A DNA stretch of 64,000 nucleotides from CAMCXT01 sp040403315 (GTDB lineage: Bacteria > Bacteroidota > Bacteroidia > M30B66), in assembly GCA_040403315.1 (NCBI GenBank), contig JBBAKX010000002.1, positions 310,001 to 374,000 of the forward strand, written 5' to 3'. Below are positions 32,694 through 41,843 of the stretch, one piece after another (the stretch's first letter is position 1; each line of letters starts with the position of its first letter). Under the pieces are notes generated by a model that was not told where the DNA came from, searched no databases, and saw only the letters and a list, made by a program, of their open reading frames with translations. Position numbers and translations under genes: made by a program.

Positions 32694-34853
32694 ATGATGC
32701 GTAGAATACTAATAATCAGCTCATTTATTCTTTTAACCTTCAAAACCTATGCAGATGAAGGAATGTGGCTGCCGATGTTGTTGAAAGAGCTCAACGAGAA
32801 AGACATGAAAACGATGGGCATGAAAATCAGCGCTTCAGATATTTACGACATCAATAAGTCGAGTATGAAAGATGCGGTAGTTTTATTTGGACGCGGCTGC
32901 ACGGGCGAATTGATAAGTAACGAAGGCTTATTACTGACCAATCATCATTGCGGATTTGGTCAGATTCAGGATCATAGTTCATTAGAAAACGACTATCTCA
33001 AAAATGGTTTTTGGGCATCTGAACGATCTAAGGAGCTTCCTAATCCTGGCTTATCGGTAACATTTATCATTCGAATGGAAAATGTTACCGCAAAAGTGGT
33101 TAAAGATCTTAAAGGCGTTACGGATGAAGCGATGCGCGAAAGCTTAGTTGCTCAACATTCTACAGAAATTGTCAAGGAGGCCACAGCAGGAACATCCTAT
33201 GAAGCAACCGTGAAGCCCTTTTACAATGGGAATGAATATTATCTAATTGTAATGGAAGTTTTTAAGGATGTGCGATTGGTTGGAGCACCGCCTAGTAGTA
33301 TAGGTAATTTTGGAAAAGACATGGACAATTGGTCATGGCCTCGGCACACCGGCGATTTTAGCATGTTTAGAATTTATGCAAACAAAGAGAATAAACCAGC
33401 TGAATACTCGCCTGATAATGTTCCTTACAAGCCGAAACACCACTTTCCAATTTCATTGAAAGGTTTGAAGGAAAATGAATTCACAATGGTATATGGATTT
33501 CCTGCTCGTACCAATGAGTATTTAACTTCTTATGCAATTGAGCAATTGGTTTCGAAGATCAACCCGATGAAAGTGGATCTCCGAGGAAAGCGCTTGGATG
33601 TGTTTAATAAGTACATGTTGGCTGATCGGGAGATTTTCATCAAATACGCTGATAAGTATTCAGGAGTGAGTAACTACCATAAAAAATGGGCGGGAGAAAC
33701 CCGTGGATTAAGGAAGGCTGATGCTGTTGCAAAAAAGAAGTCAATGGAAATGTTGTTTGACAATCGCGTTACCAATGAGCCAAAATTCGTTGCTTATTTT
33801 GGCTTGCTTGATAAAATAGGGAAGCTTTATGGCAGTTTGGAAAAAGTACAACCAGAATATGATTTGTTTAGTGAGGCTTTGTTGACAGTTGAAATTTTCA
33901 GACAGGCAAATAGTTTAAAGGCGATTGTTGATTTAAAAGCTGAAGATTTTGCTGGACAAAAAGGCAAAGATGTATTTACCAATTTAAAATCGTCGAGTGC
34001 TGATTTTTATAAGAATTATTATGCTCCATTGGATCAGGATATCTTGGTTGAAATGATTGCGAATTATTTAAAATATTCGAAGGAGGACGTCTATCCTACA
34101 AAATTCAGAGGTTTTTCGGCTGGTGCAAGCGAACAAGAATTAAAGGAAGAGGCTGTAAAATTATTTCAAAACAGTTTAATCGACAATGGGGAAGAAGTTA
34201 TGAATTGGCTTGAAAATCCTGATACTTTAATTGTTTCTAAAATTAAAAATGATGTTGCTTATCAAGCTGCAAGTTTTTATTTCAGTCAATTTAAAAACAC
34301 AGTTCAAAAGGAATTTACATACATCAATGCGCAATTGATCCCATTGAATCGCCAATATATGGAAGCGATCCGATTGGTATTACCTGAAAAGAAATACTAT
34401 CCTGATGCCAATCAAAGTTTACGTGTAGCATTTGGAAAAACCGAAGGATACAAGCCCAATGATGCAACTGCATACAATTGGTTTACAACTACTGATGGAA
34501 TCATGGAAAAGAACAACACAGGGCACATAGATTATTCGATCGAACCGCGCATGTTTGAGCTCCTGAAAAATAAAGATTATGGTCGCTACGCGGATAAAGA
34601 TGGCTCTCTTCACACTTGTTTCGCGGCATCGAACCACACCACTGGTGGAAATTCTGGAAGTCCTGTTTTAAACGCAAAAGGCCATTTGATTGGAACAAAT
34701 TTCGACCGCAATTGGGAAGGTACGATGAGTGATATTTACTATGACATCAACCAAGTGAGAAACATTGTTTTAGATGTTCGTTATACACTTTGGGTGATTG
34801 ATAAATACGCCAAGGCAGGTCATTTGATCCAAGAAATGACCATCATTGAATAA
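32694..34853 (+). CDS. S46 dipeptidyl peptidase, DPP11-like
   Basis: 719 residues from ATG 32694 (a frame upstream to 32649 is less likely). Signal peptide, then DEGMWLP, which begins the mature S46 family. The catalytic triad is visible: His85 in TNHHCGFG, Asp in the DNWSWPRHTGDF region, Ser in GGNSGSP. Arg672 in NFDRNWEG occupies the position that gives Asp/Glu specificity in DPP11, where DPP7 has Gly. It would release acidic dipeptides in the periplasm. With M14 and M24 peptidases beside it, it suggests a peptide-feeding locus. Confidence 0.92.
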   Translation: MMRRILIISSFILLTFKTYADEGMWLPMLLKELNEKDMKTMGMKISASDIYDINKSSMKDAVVLFGRGCTGELISNEGLLLTNHHCGFGQIQDHSSLENDYLKNGFWASERSKELPNPGLSVTFIIRMENVTAKVVKDLKGVTDEAMRESLVAQHSTEIVKEATAGTSYEATVKPFYNGNEYYLIVMEVFKDVRLVGAPPSSIGNFGKDMDNWSWPRHTGDFSMFRIYANKENKPAEYSPDNVPYKPKHHFPISLKGLKENEFTMVYGFPARTNEYLTSYAIEQLVSKINPMKVDLRGKRLDVFNKYMLADREIFIKYADKYSGVSNYHKKWAGETRGLRKADAVAKKKSMEMLFDNRVTNEPKFVAYFGLLDKIGKLYGSLEKVQPEYDLFSEALLTVEIFRQANSLKAIVDLKAEDFAGQKGKDVFTNLKSSSADFYKNYYAPLDQDILVEMIANYLKYSKEDVYPTKFRGFSAGASEQELKEEAVKLFQNSLIDNGEEVMNWLENPDTLIVSKIKNDVAYQAASFYFSQFKNTVQKEFTYINAQLIPLNRQYMEAIRLVLPEKKYYPDANQSLRVAFGKTEGYKPNDATAYNWFTTTDGIMEKNNTGHIDYSIEPRMFELLKNKDYGRYADKDGSLHTCFAASNHTTGGNSGSPVLNAKGHLIGTNFDRNWEGTMSDIYYDINQVRNIVLDVRYTLWVIDKYAKAGHLIQEMTIIE

Positions 34854-34877
34854 ATAAAATATTGAATGGAGCGGAGA

Positions 34878-35807
34878 TCAAATCCGCATTTTGGTGCGCT
34901 TCATAATATAAGGCAGCAATACCTGAACAAACCCTTGATTGATATCGGCTTCGATAAAATCAATATGATATTGAGCGCATTTAAGCTTAAGATCGGCTGT
35001 AAAATCGGTAATCTGACGAAGATATTCTGCTTTTACTTCATTGGGTTGAAGCCTGATTTCCTCTCCACTTTCTAAGTCTACGAACTTATATGGACGATTT
35101 TCAAATTCGAAATCAAGTTCCATTTGTTTGTCGGTAACATGAAATAACAGCACTTCATGTTTATTGTGCTTGAGGTGTTGCAGCGCTGAAAATAGATGTT
35201 CCGTTTCGGTTCCATCTTCAAACATATCAGAAAATAGCACGATCAAACTTCTTTTATGCACTGCTTCTGCCAAGGTATGAAGCACTTGTGCAGCATTGGT
35301 TTTCTGAGGTTTATTGTCCCACGGAGTATCGAGCAATTTCTCTAGTTCGGCATACATCATCGCCATATGCACTCCAGCAGATCTAGCAGGCGTGTGCACT
35401 TCAAGATCTTCCGAAAACACACTTAGCCCAGTAGCATCTCGCTGCTTATTTAGCATAAATATAAGTGCAGCAGCAGCTTTGGCAGAAAATTGCAGCTTGT
35501 TGTCAAGACCTTTTTTAGCTGCGTCGAGCGGAAAATACATCGATGAAGACCGATCGATGACGATTTGACATCTTAGGTTAGTTTCCTCCTCGAAACGCTT
35601 CACGTAGAGCTTGTCTGTTTTACCGTAAAGTCGCCAGTCGATGTACCGTGTAGATTCGCCTTGGTTGTATTGTCGATATTCTGCAAATTCAACCGAAAAT
35701 CCATGAAAAGGACTTTTATGCAATCCTGTAATAAAACCTTCAACCACTTGTCTTGAGAGCATCTCAAGATGTCCGAATTGCTGAAGTTCCTGACGATTGA
35801 TTGGCAT
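34878..35807 (-). CDS. DUF58-family protein (isolated copy)
   Basis: 309 residues. GFSVEFAEYRQYNQGESTRYIDWRLYGKTDKLYVKRFEEE is the DUF58 hallmark, followed by a von Willebrand A-like fold with IDRSSSM (DxSxS MIDAS) and LFSDMFEDG. It differs from the DUF58 gene of the moxR-bat operon (60896-61768), which lacks a full DxSxS. No moxR partner lies beside it. Function unknown; DUF58 proteins accompany MoxR ATPases as chaperone-like or envelope-stress components. Confidence 0.87.
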   Translation of the reverse strand: MPINRQELQQFGHLEMLSRQVVEGFITGLHKSPFHGFSVEFAEYRQYNQGESTRYIDWRLYGKTDKLYVKRFEEETNLRCQIVIDRSSSMYFPLDAAKKGLDNKLQFSAKAAAALIFMLNKQRDATGLSVFSEDLEVHTPARSAGVHMAMMYAELEKLLDTPWDNKPQKTNAAQVLHTLAEAVHKRSLIVLFSDMFEDGTETEHLFSALQHLKHNKHEVLLFHVTDKQMELDFEFENRPYKFVDLESGEEIRLQPNEVKAEYLRQITDFTADLKLKCAQYHIDFIEADINQGFVQVLLPYIMKRTKMRI

Positions 35808-35920
35808 AAACTGAATTTATGGATTGAAATGTAGGAAAAAGCAGAACAGGATAAAATTGAATCGTGTCAATCTTGCAAAGCAAATCTAAAAATCTAAACT
35901 GGTGTTTGTCTAGAAAACGA

Positions 35921-35951
35921 AAAGACACAGAGTTTAGTTCTCTGTGTCTTT
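35921..35951 (-). terminator. trxA terminator
   Basis: AAAGACACAGAG-TTTAGTT-CTCTGTGTCTTT, a perfect 12-bp stem, with a T-rich tract on the minus strand. It lies just past the trxA stop. Confidence 0.9.
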
Positions 35952-35970
35952 CAATTTTATTAGAAATGGA

Positions 35971-36291
35971 TTAGGCCATTTGCGCAGTAAGCTTTCCAGC
36001 TAACACTGCTTTAGGTACTGCTCCAACTTGTTTGTCAACAACTTGTCCATTTTTAAACACCAACAAAGTTGGGATATTACGGATTCCGTATTGCATCGAG
36101 ATGTTCGGATTACTGTCGACATCGACCTTTCCAATAACAGCGGTGCCATCGAAATCGGTTGCTAGTTCTTCTACAATTGGACCAACTACGCGGCAGGGTC
36201 CACACCATTCTGCCCAAAAATCTACAAGTACTGGTTTATCTGATTTAAGAACGAGTTCCTCGAAATTTGCGTCTGTGAATGTTAAAGCCAT
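35971..36291 (-). CDS. trxA: Thioredoxin
   Basis: 106 residues, standard size. Active site W29-CGPC33 in VLVDFWAEWCGPC; cis-proline loop in RNIPTLLVF; C-terminal KAVLAGKLTAQM. Cytoplasmic disulfide reductase. Single-gene transcript with its own promoter (-7 at 36324-36331) and a strong terminator. Confidence 0.97.
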   Translation of the reverse strand: MALTFTDANFEELVLKSDKPVLVDFWAEWCGPCRVVGPIVEELATDFDGTAVIGKVDVDSNPNISMQYGIRNIPTLLVFKNGQVVDKQVGAVPKAVLAGKLTAQMA

Positions 36292-36323
36292 GATATAAAT
36301 TTGTTTTGCTTGCTTATGCTTGT

Positions 36324-36331
36324 CAAAGATA
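36324..36331 (-). promoter_or_regulatory. -7 box of trxA
   Basis: TATCTTTG on the minus strand, with TTG 21 nt upstream (36353-36355), the same pair as at recF. Confidence 0.6.
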
Positions 36332-36464
36332 ACGCCACTGAATCAAACCTGACAACCTTACAGTCTGTTTTGTAAAATATTTCATCAACATCTTTTGTTG
36401 TAATTGTGAATAACTGTAAAACAGACACTTGTAATAAATCCTCAAATTTGTTGAACCTTTAATT

Positions 36465-37703
36465 ATGGCTAACATAATCCTGCCAAACCGACTTCAAATG
36501 ATTCGATTTCTTTCAATAATCTGTTTTTTAGCGTTCTGTCATTCTGCAGGACATGCTCAATCAGCAGAGCCGTTTAGAGGCAAAGCTCTTCAAAATAAAT
36601 ACTCCAAGCCTATACAAATTGAAGGGCAACAAAGTACCCAAAGAAAAATTAATAAAGCTGCACCCCAACCAGCATCCACGAAATTTAAGTCAGAAAGTTC
36701 GGATGATGCACCTGCCGTTCAGGAAAATGAAAACCTAGAACTCAATAATGTTGGTTCGAGCAGCAGTAAATATTTACAAGATCCTGTTTATTGGTTCAAC
36801 AATTACACTGAACAGCGTAACAAATTGCTTTCAGATGACGGCGTTATCAGTAAAAAAGAGCAAGAACAATTAGGCTCAATCATCACAGAAAGCCAAACTT
36901 ACATATCTAACAGTTTTGAGTTTAACTATATCAATGTAAGGCAAAACAGAAATAAATCCGAAGCAGGTAAATATCTGCAGGAGGCAATCAAGTCTGGCGG
37001 TTTTAGTAATTCATTGTTGTTACCTGAAATAGCTTGGATTTCGGAACGATTGGGTGATGCTTCAAAAAGAAATCTTGCATTAACAGAATACGACAAACAA
37101 GGAAATCTTACTGCAGTTCAAAAGGCAATGGCTTTGTGGTCACTAAATGTAGTAGAATCGGGCAGTTTAATTGTAACTAATGGTGAATTCGACACCTATC
37201 CACTTTGGCTTCAACAAGAAAAGAAGAGTGTTTATATTGTTTCATTATCAATGATTGAAGACTATGAATGGCTTTCAAAAACACTAAAAAAATGGAATCC
37301 GAGCTTGAGTATTCCAAAAGAATTAAATAATGCAAGATCCATAATTGATCTATTACTAAAACAAAACACTAAACCTATTTACTTATCACTTTCAATTAGA
37401 AGCGACTTATTGTCTTCTTACACCAAAAACCTTCATCCAATTGGGCCGTTAGCAAAATTAACAAGCACAACATGGAACAGCACAAATGCATTATCATCTT
37501 TTTATTTTGATGCATCATTTAAGCAATTTCTTAATTCGGAAATTTCTCAGAATGATCCATTTGTTAAATTAATTTCGAATTTATTGCCTGGTATTTACTT
37601 ATTAAAATCGCAATTGCAGGCAACGAATGATCCGAGAGAGAAAAAAGCTGAAGAGATTTATCAGCAAATTAAATCCATCACTGGTAAATCGATTCGACAA
37701 TGA
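36465..37703 (+). CDS. Exported protein of unknown function, coupled to an ECF sigma gene
   Basis: 412 residues from ATG 36465; an internal ATG at 36498 would give a cleaner signal peptide (IRFLSIICFLAFCHSAGHAQS). After a low-complexity polar stretch (residues about 45-100, rich in K, S, Q) comes a helical domain (LQDPVYWFNNYTEQRNKLLSDDG, LLLPEIAWISERLGD, WNPSLSIPKELNNARS). Similarity of the middle to TPR-like arrays is weak. The stop overlaps the sigma-factor ATG by 4 bp. An upstream, co-translated exported protein suggests it takes part in sensing or in the regulated process. Confidence 0.68.
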   Translation: MANIILPNRLQMIRFLSIICFLAFCHSAGHAQSAEPFRGKALQNKYSKPIQIEGQQSTQRKINKAAPQPASTKFKSESSDDAPAVQENENLELNNVGSSSSKYLQDPVYWFNNYTEQRNKLLSDDGVISKKEQEQLGSIITESQTYISNSFEFNYINVRQNRNKSEAGKYLQEAIKSGGFSNSLLLPEIAWISERLGDASKRNLALTEYDKQGNLTAVQKAMALWSLNVVESGSLIVTNGEFDTYPLWLQQEKKSVYIVSLSMIEDYEWLSKTLKKWNPSLSIPKELNNARSIIDLLLKQNTKPIYLSLSIRSDLLSSYTKNLHPIGPLAKLTSTTWNSTNALSSFYFDASFKQFLNSEISQNDPFVKLISNLLPGIYLLKSQLQATNDPREKKAEEIYQQIKSITGKSIRQ

Positions 37704-38269
37704 TAAAGCCATCTGCACAACTTACAGATGAGCAATTAATGGAACTCATCATTCAACGCGATAAACTAGCGTTCTCATTACTTTACGACCGTTACAGTGG
37801 TAAATTAATGGGTTATTTCATGAAAATGTTGTGGAATAATCGAGAACAAAGCGAGGATTTATTACAGGAATTATTTCTTAAAATAGCACGTCAACCTGAA
37901 CTTTTCGATATAACTCGATCATTTAAAGCATGGGTTTACACAGTAGCTAATAATCTATGTAAAATGGAATATCGTAAAGCCGGTAAAAAAGGCGTTAGTG
38001 TTTCTCTCGATTATGCGCCTGAATTGGCAGATAAATCAGCAGGTATCACTGAAAGAATCGACAAAAAAGCATTTACTACCAAATTGAAGGAAGTATTACA
38101 AGGCATCGACGAACCACACAAAAGCACATTTATGTTGCGTTATTTTGAGGATTTGTCGTTAAAGGAAATTAGCGTAATACACAATTGCAGCGAAGGAACC
38201 GTAAAAAGTCGCCTATTTTACACATTGAAAAAAATTGCCACCCGTTTACCACAATTTCAGCACATCTAA
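37700..38269 (+). CDS. ECF-type RNA polymerase sigma factor
   Basis: 189 residues. Region 2: AFSLLYDRYSGKLMGYFMKMLWNNREQSEDLLQELFLKI and FKAWVYTVANNLCKMEYRK. Region 4: LQGIDEPHKSTFMLRYFEDLSLKEISVIHNCSEGTVKSRLFYTLKKIA. It overlaps the upstream exported-protein gene by 4 bp and is followed 2 nt later by a single-TM gene, the usual place of an anti-sigma factor. Confidence 0.93.
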   Translation: MIKPSAQLTDEQLMELIIQRDKLAFSLLYDRYSGKLMGYFMKMLWNNREQSEDLLQELFLKIARQPELFDITRSFKAWVYTVANNLCKMEYRKAGKKGVSVSLDYAPELADKSAGITERIDKKAFTTKLKEVLQGIDEPHKSTFMLRYFEDLSLKEISVIHNCSEGTVKSRLFYTLKKIATRLPQFQHI

Positions 38270-38271
38270 TT

Positions 38272-39063
38272 ATGGAAAATAGACACCAATACCCCGATGG
38301 ATTCGAATCATGGATTAGAAATAAATCATGGAGTGAACTCAACGCAGATGAGCTAAAACAGTTGCAAGACGAACAAATTACTGAAACAGAATTTCAGCAA
38401 TTAAAGGAGATGCTCATGCAATTAGAATTAATTGATGAAGAATTCATTCAACCCAAAGATGAATTAAAAGATGCTTTGCTAGCTGCTTTCGACAAAGGTC
38501 CGGGTAAACCGAGAAGAGTTATTTCGATGCCTGTTTGGATTACAACATTCGCTGTAGCGGCAGCGGTTCTTGTATTTTTCGTGTGGTTTATGCCCGGGGA
38601 AACATCGAGAAATAATGTTGCAGATATTCATCAAATCAACAAGAATGGAAGCAACCAGGCTAGTAAATTTGAGTCTTCAGATGTACCAGATAAAGATTCG
38701 AATAATTCTGAAGTGACTGAAGAGGCAATTTTAGTTGACCAAACTGTTGCAAAAGCTTCAGCGGAAAATGCAAAAATGCCTTCAGCAAATGAATCAGAGG
38801 ATATTGTATTAAGCGAATCTACTGTTGAAGTTTCACCTGGAGTTCGTCCTACTAATTGTCCTGTGGATGATGTTGCAGAAACGAAAGCTACATCAACAGT
38901 TTCAATGGCTCAGAACTTTTCACAAACATCTACAATCCAATCTAGTGATTTATTCTCCTCTGGTTCAACTGCGCAAAATTTTGACCAGCCGAGGGTTATT
39001 GTCACCAATACAACTTTGGCTTCTAATAAAAGCATGTTGGATGTTTTGATTACAGTGTATTAA
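38272..39063 (+). CDS. Single-TM protein, probable anti-sigma factor
   Basis: 263 residues from ATG 38272 (an upstream in-frame extension overlaps the sigma gene and is unlikely). Cytoplasmic helical part of about 80 residues (SWSELNADELKQLQDEQITETEFQQLKEMLMQLE), a membrane helix (VWITTFAVAAAVLVFFVWFM), then a Ser/Asn/Ala-rich disordered periplasmic tail. The order sigma, then TM protein, suits an anti-sigma. No zinc-binding HxxxCxxC motif is present, so it belongs to a zinc-free class if the role is right. Confidence 0.72.
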   Translation: MENRHQYPDGFESWIRNKSWSELNADELKQLQDEQITETEFQQLKEMLMQLELIDEEFIQPKDELKDALLAAFDKGPGKPRRVISMPVWITTFAVAAAVLVFFVWFMPGETSRNNVADIHQINKNGSNQASKFESSDVPDKDSNNSEVTEEAILVDQTVAKASAENAKMPSANESEDIVLSESTVEVSPGVRPTNCPVDDVAETKATSTVSMAQNFSQTSTIQSSDLFSSGSTAQNFDQPRVIVTNTTLASNKSMLDVLITVY

Positions 39064-39146
39064 CTTATTAAAGTTCGAACTTATTTTAATCACTCTATTC
39101 TAATGGAAAATGAGTGATTAAAATCTGCGTCATACCTCAAAATAAT

Positions 39147-39258
39147 TTATCCGATTCAAGCCGGTTATAATCGATTATAACTGTTTCAAAAGGGTTTGAA
39201 TTTCCAAATTTTATGTTCCTTGCAGCGGGGAGGGGCCGATGGTGTTCCCAACGAAAAA
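39147..39258. repeat. Conserved non-coding block, copy 1
   Basis: Begins TTATCCGATTCAAGCC, then an 18-bp palindrome GTTATAATCGATTATAAC, a spacer with AAAAGGGTTTG, then TATGTTCCTTGCA, GCGGGGAGGGGCCGATGG and TGTTCCCAAC followed by an A-run. Copies 2 and 3 follow at a period of about 248 bp. No frame is conserved. Confidence 0.85.
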
Positions 39259-39395
39259 ATGAAACAACTGTCAAGTGTATTTTTTCAACAATTGAATTTG
39301 AAATTTATCATTGACTCATTTTAAATCATTCTCTCCTTTCAATTGATTATCAGTTTTCATTTAATTCAAACGAGCAATTAATTATGCAGTTGAAG

Positions 39396-39508
39396 TTATC
39401 CGATTCAAGCCGATTATAATCGATTTTAACCGTTTCAAAAGGGTTTGGATTCGCCGATTTTATGTTCCTTGCATTGGGGAGGGGCCGATGGTGTTCCCAA
39501 CAAAAAAA
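39396..39508. repeat. Conserved non-coding block, copy 2
   Basis: Same order of motifs as copy 1, with few substitutions: palindrome ATTATAATCGATTTTAAC, TATGTTCCTTGCA, TGGGGAGGGGCCGATGG, TGTTCCCAAC, A-run. The AT-rich spacers after copies 1 and 2 also share TTTTCAACAATTGA, so the repeated unit is wider than the 112-bp core. Confidence 0.85.
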
Positions 39509-39642
39509 TTTAGAACTATACAAATAATAATTTTCAACAATTGATGTTGATTTGGATTTTTCAGCGTCTAACAGTTTCCAATTTTAAAACTGTCGCACAA
39601 GAAAAGTAATCCCTTCAAAATTGCTTTTGTGTATAATTTAAA

Positions 39643-39754
39643 TTATCCGTTTCAAGCCGATTATAATCGACTATAACCGTTTCAACTAGGTGTAGATTCG
39701 TCGATTTTTTATTCCTTGCAGCGGGGAGGGGCTGATAGTGTTCCCAACAAAAAA
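39643..39754. repeat. Conserved non-coding block, copy 3
   Basis: Most diverged copy: ATTATAATCGACTATAAC, TTATTCCTTGCAGCGGGG, GAGGGGCTGATAG, TGTTCCCAAC, A-run. The G-rich part and the flanking TTCC/TTCCC motifs are kept while the middle (AACTAGGTGTAG) varies. Confidence 0.82.
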
Positions 39755-39882
39755 GAAAATTAATTATCAAGGAAAATCTTCGGTTAACAATAAAAAATAA
39801 ATCAAGATTTTCAAATTAATTGATATACTGATAAATAGAATTAGCTCATAACTCAGTCTACAATATGAGTGTATATAATCGT

Positions 39883-39890
39883 TACCTTTG
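39883..39890 (+). promoter_or_regulatory. -7 box of rpe abutting the start codon
   Basis: TACCTTTG, then 5 nt to the ATG at 39896. The transcript is predicted to start at or next to the start codon. No clear -33 TTTG. Confidence 0.55.
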
Positions 39891-39895
39891 GCGGC

Positions 39896-40546
39896 ATGTC
39901 GCACATAATTGCCCCTTCCCTGCTTTCTGCAGATTTCAATCATCTTTACAAAGATATTCAGTTGGTTAACGAGAGTGAAGCTGATTGGTTCCATGTAGAT
40001 GTGATGGACGGCGTTTTCGTTCCAAACATTTCCTTCGGCTTTCCGATCATGAAACACCTGAAAAAGTTGGCTACCAAGCCATTGGATGTCCACTTGATGA
40101 TCGTGCAACCTGATCGCTATTTAGAAGAATTTGCCAAAGCAGGTGCAGATATATTGACAGTTCACTATGAAGCATGTCCGCACATTCACCGAACGTTACA
40201 AAGCATTCGTTCACTAGGACTGAAAGCAGGTGTCGCAGTAAATCCTGGAACTCCGGTTGGTATGCTAGAAGACATATTACACGATGCTGATTTATTTTTG
40301 ATCATGAGTGTGAATCCAGGTTTTGGGGGCCAAAAATTTATCCCACATACATTCGACAAAGTTCGACAACTTCGTTCGATGATTGAGGCAGTAGAAAGTT
40401 CTGCAATGATTGAAGTGGACGGCGGTGTGGATCTTTCGAATTACAGAGATTTAATCGATTCAGGTGCGGATGCGATGGTTGCAGGAAATGCCATTTTCGG
40501 ATCTGCAAATCCCAAAGAAACAATTATTGAGATGAAATCTATCTGA
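39896..40546 (+). CDS. rpe: Ribulose-phosphate 3-epimerase
   Basis: 216 residues from ATG 39896. TIM barrel with APSLLSADF, WFHVDVMDGVFVPNISFG, LDVHLMI, VHYEA, MSVNPGFGGQKFIP and EVDGGVDLSNY: the His/Asp metal ligands and catalytic Asp residues are all present. It interconverts ribulose-5-P and xylulose-5-P in the pentose phosphate pathway. The ABC permease starts 1 nt after its stop. Confidence 0.96.
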   Translation: MSHIIAPSLLSADFNHLYKDIQLVNESEADWFHVDVMDGVFVPNISFGFPIMKHLKKLATKPLDVHLMIVQPDRYLEEFAKAGADILTVHYEACPHIHRTLQSIRSLGLKAGVAVNPGTPVGMLEDILHDADLFLIMSVNPGFGGQKFIPHTFDKVRQLRSMIEAVESSAMIEVDGGVDLSNYRDLIDSGADAMVAGNAIFGSANPKETIIEMKSI

Positions 40547-40547
40547 T

Positions 40548-41792
40548 ATGCTTTTCCTAAGATTGTTTCGAGAAAGTTTCAGATTTGCAATGGGATCACT
40601 CATTGAAAATAAACTGCGGACTTTCCTCTCACTTCTTGGGATAACGATAGGTATTTTTGCCATCATTTCGGTTTTTACAATGGTTGATTCTATTCGAAAC
40701 AATATCGATAAGAGTATTTCATCATTGGGCGATAATGTAATTTATGTTCAAAAATGGCCATGGGAATTTGGATCTGACTACCCTTGGTGGAAATACATGA
40801 ACAGGCCCGTTACTCAACTTGATGAACTTTCAGAGATCCGAAAAAGGAGCAAGCTTGCAGAGTTTTGTTCATTTCTCATACAAGCGCAAGTAACCTTAAG
40901 ATATAAATCGTTCAGTGCTGAAAATGTGCAGATCAATGCTATTTCGGAGGATTACGATAAGATTAAAAATTTCGAATTGCAAGAGGGAAGATACTTCACC
41001 GATTCTGAGTTGCGCGCTGGTCGTGGACTTGCAGTTATTGGTGCACAAGTGGCGGAAAATTTATTTGGAGATGTTAATCCGATTGGAAAAACAATTTTTC
41101 TTCGAGGCGATAAAGTGCATGTAATTGGAATTTTCAAGAAAGAAGGAGAGAATATTATTGACTTCGGATTGGATAATGCTGCAATGATTCCTTTGAACTT
41201 TGCGAGAAGTCGGGTTGATATTCGGAACGAACAAGTGAACCCTTATATCGCAGTTAAAGCGAAAGATGGAATTGGAAATGCTGCTTTGAAGGATGAACTA
41301 ACCGGAATCATGCGAAGCATTAGGAGAATTTCGCCTCGCAAAGAGGATAATTTTGCTTTAAACGAAACCAAGTTGCTTTCGAATGGTTTCGATCAATTGA
41401 TTGGAGTTGTTAATATTGCTGGAGGAGTAATTGGATTTTTTTCAATTTTGGTGGGTGGTTTTGGTATTGCCAATATCATGTTTGTTTCTGTGAAAGAGCG
41501 AATAAACATTATTGGAATTCAGAAATCATTAGGAGCTAAAAACTACTTCATTTTATTTCAGTTTTTATTTGAGGCAGTGATCCTATCATTAATGGGTGGA
41601 ATTATGGGCCTTGTTTTAATATTTCTCTTGACTCTGGCGTTAGCTGGAGGTATAGATTTCGACATTTCACTTAGTTGGAATAATGTTTTTATTGGATTGA
41701 TTATTTCGAGTGTGATTGGATTGATTTCTGGTATAGCTCCTGCTATTTCTGCATCAAGATTAAATCCAGTTGATGCAATTCGAGCTAAATAA
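40548..41792 (+). CDS. MacB/FtsX-type ABC transporter permease
   Basis: 414 residues: N-terminal helix (LRTFLSLLGITIGIFAIISVFTMV), a large periplasmic MacB-like domain (about 50-280, with FELQEGRYFTDSELRAGRGLAVIGAQVAENLFG and GKTIFLRGDKVHVIGIF), then three helices of the FtsX domain ending PAISASRLNPVDAIRAK. No ATPase gene is adjacent. Members export lipoproteins, peptides or toxins, or act mechanically on the envelope. It is placed directly after rpe. Confidence 0.92.
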   Translation: MLFLRLFRESFRFAMGSLIENKLRTFLSLLGITIGIFAIISVFTMVDSIRNNIDKSISSLGDNVIYVQKWPWEFGSDYPWWKYMNRPVTQLDELSEIRKRSKLAEFCSFLIQAQVTLRYKSFSAENVQINAISEDYDKIKNFELQEGRYFTDSELRAGRGLAVIGAQVAENLFGDVNPIGKTIFLRGDKVHVIGIFKKEGENIIDFGLDNAAMIPLNFARSRVDIRNEQVNPYIAVKAKDGIGNAALKDELTGIMRSIRRISPRKEDNFALNETKLLSNGFDQLIGVVNIAGGVIGFFSILVGGFGIANIMFVSVKERINIIGIQKSLGAKNYFILFQFLFEAVILSLMGGIMGLVLIFLLTLALAGGIDFDISLSWNNVFIGLIISSVIGLISGIAPAISASRLNPVDAIRAK

Positions 41793-41843
41793 TCAAATAA
41801 AAATCGCTCATTTTTACAATTAAAATTCAATTCAACCTTTCAA

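Noticed and set aside
39181..39225. Promoter reading of TATGTTCCTTGCA in the 39-kb blocks
   Set aside because: It resembles TAnnTTTG followed by CA, but the TTTG of copies 1 and 2 is too close and is missing in copy 3.
39147..39754. CRISPR array for the three regular repeats
   Set aside because: Only three copies, repeat length 112 bp and period 248 bp, diverged copies, related spacers and no cas genes.
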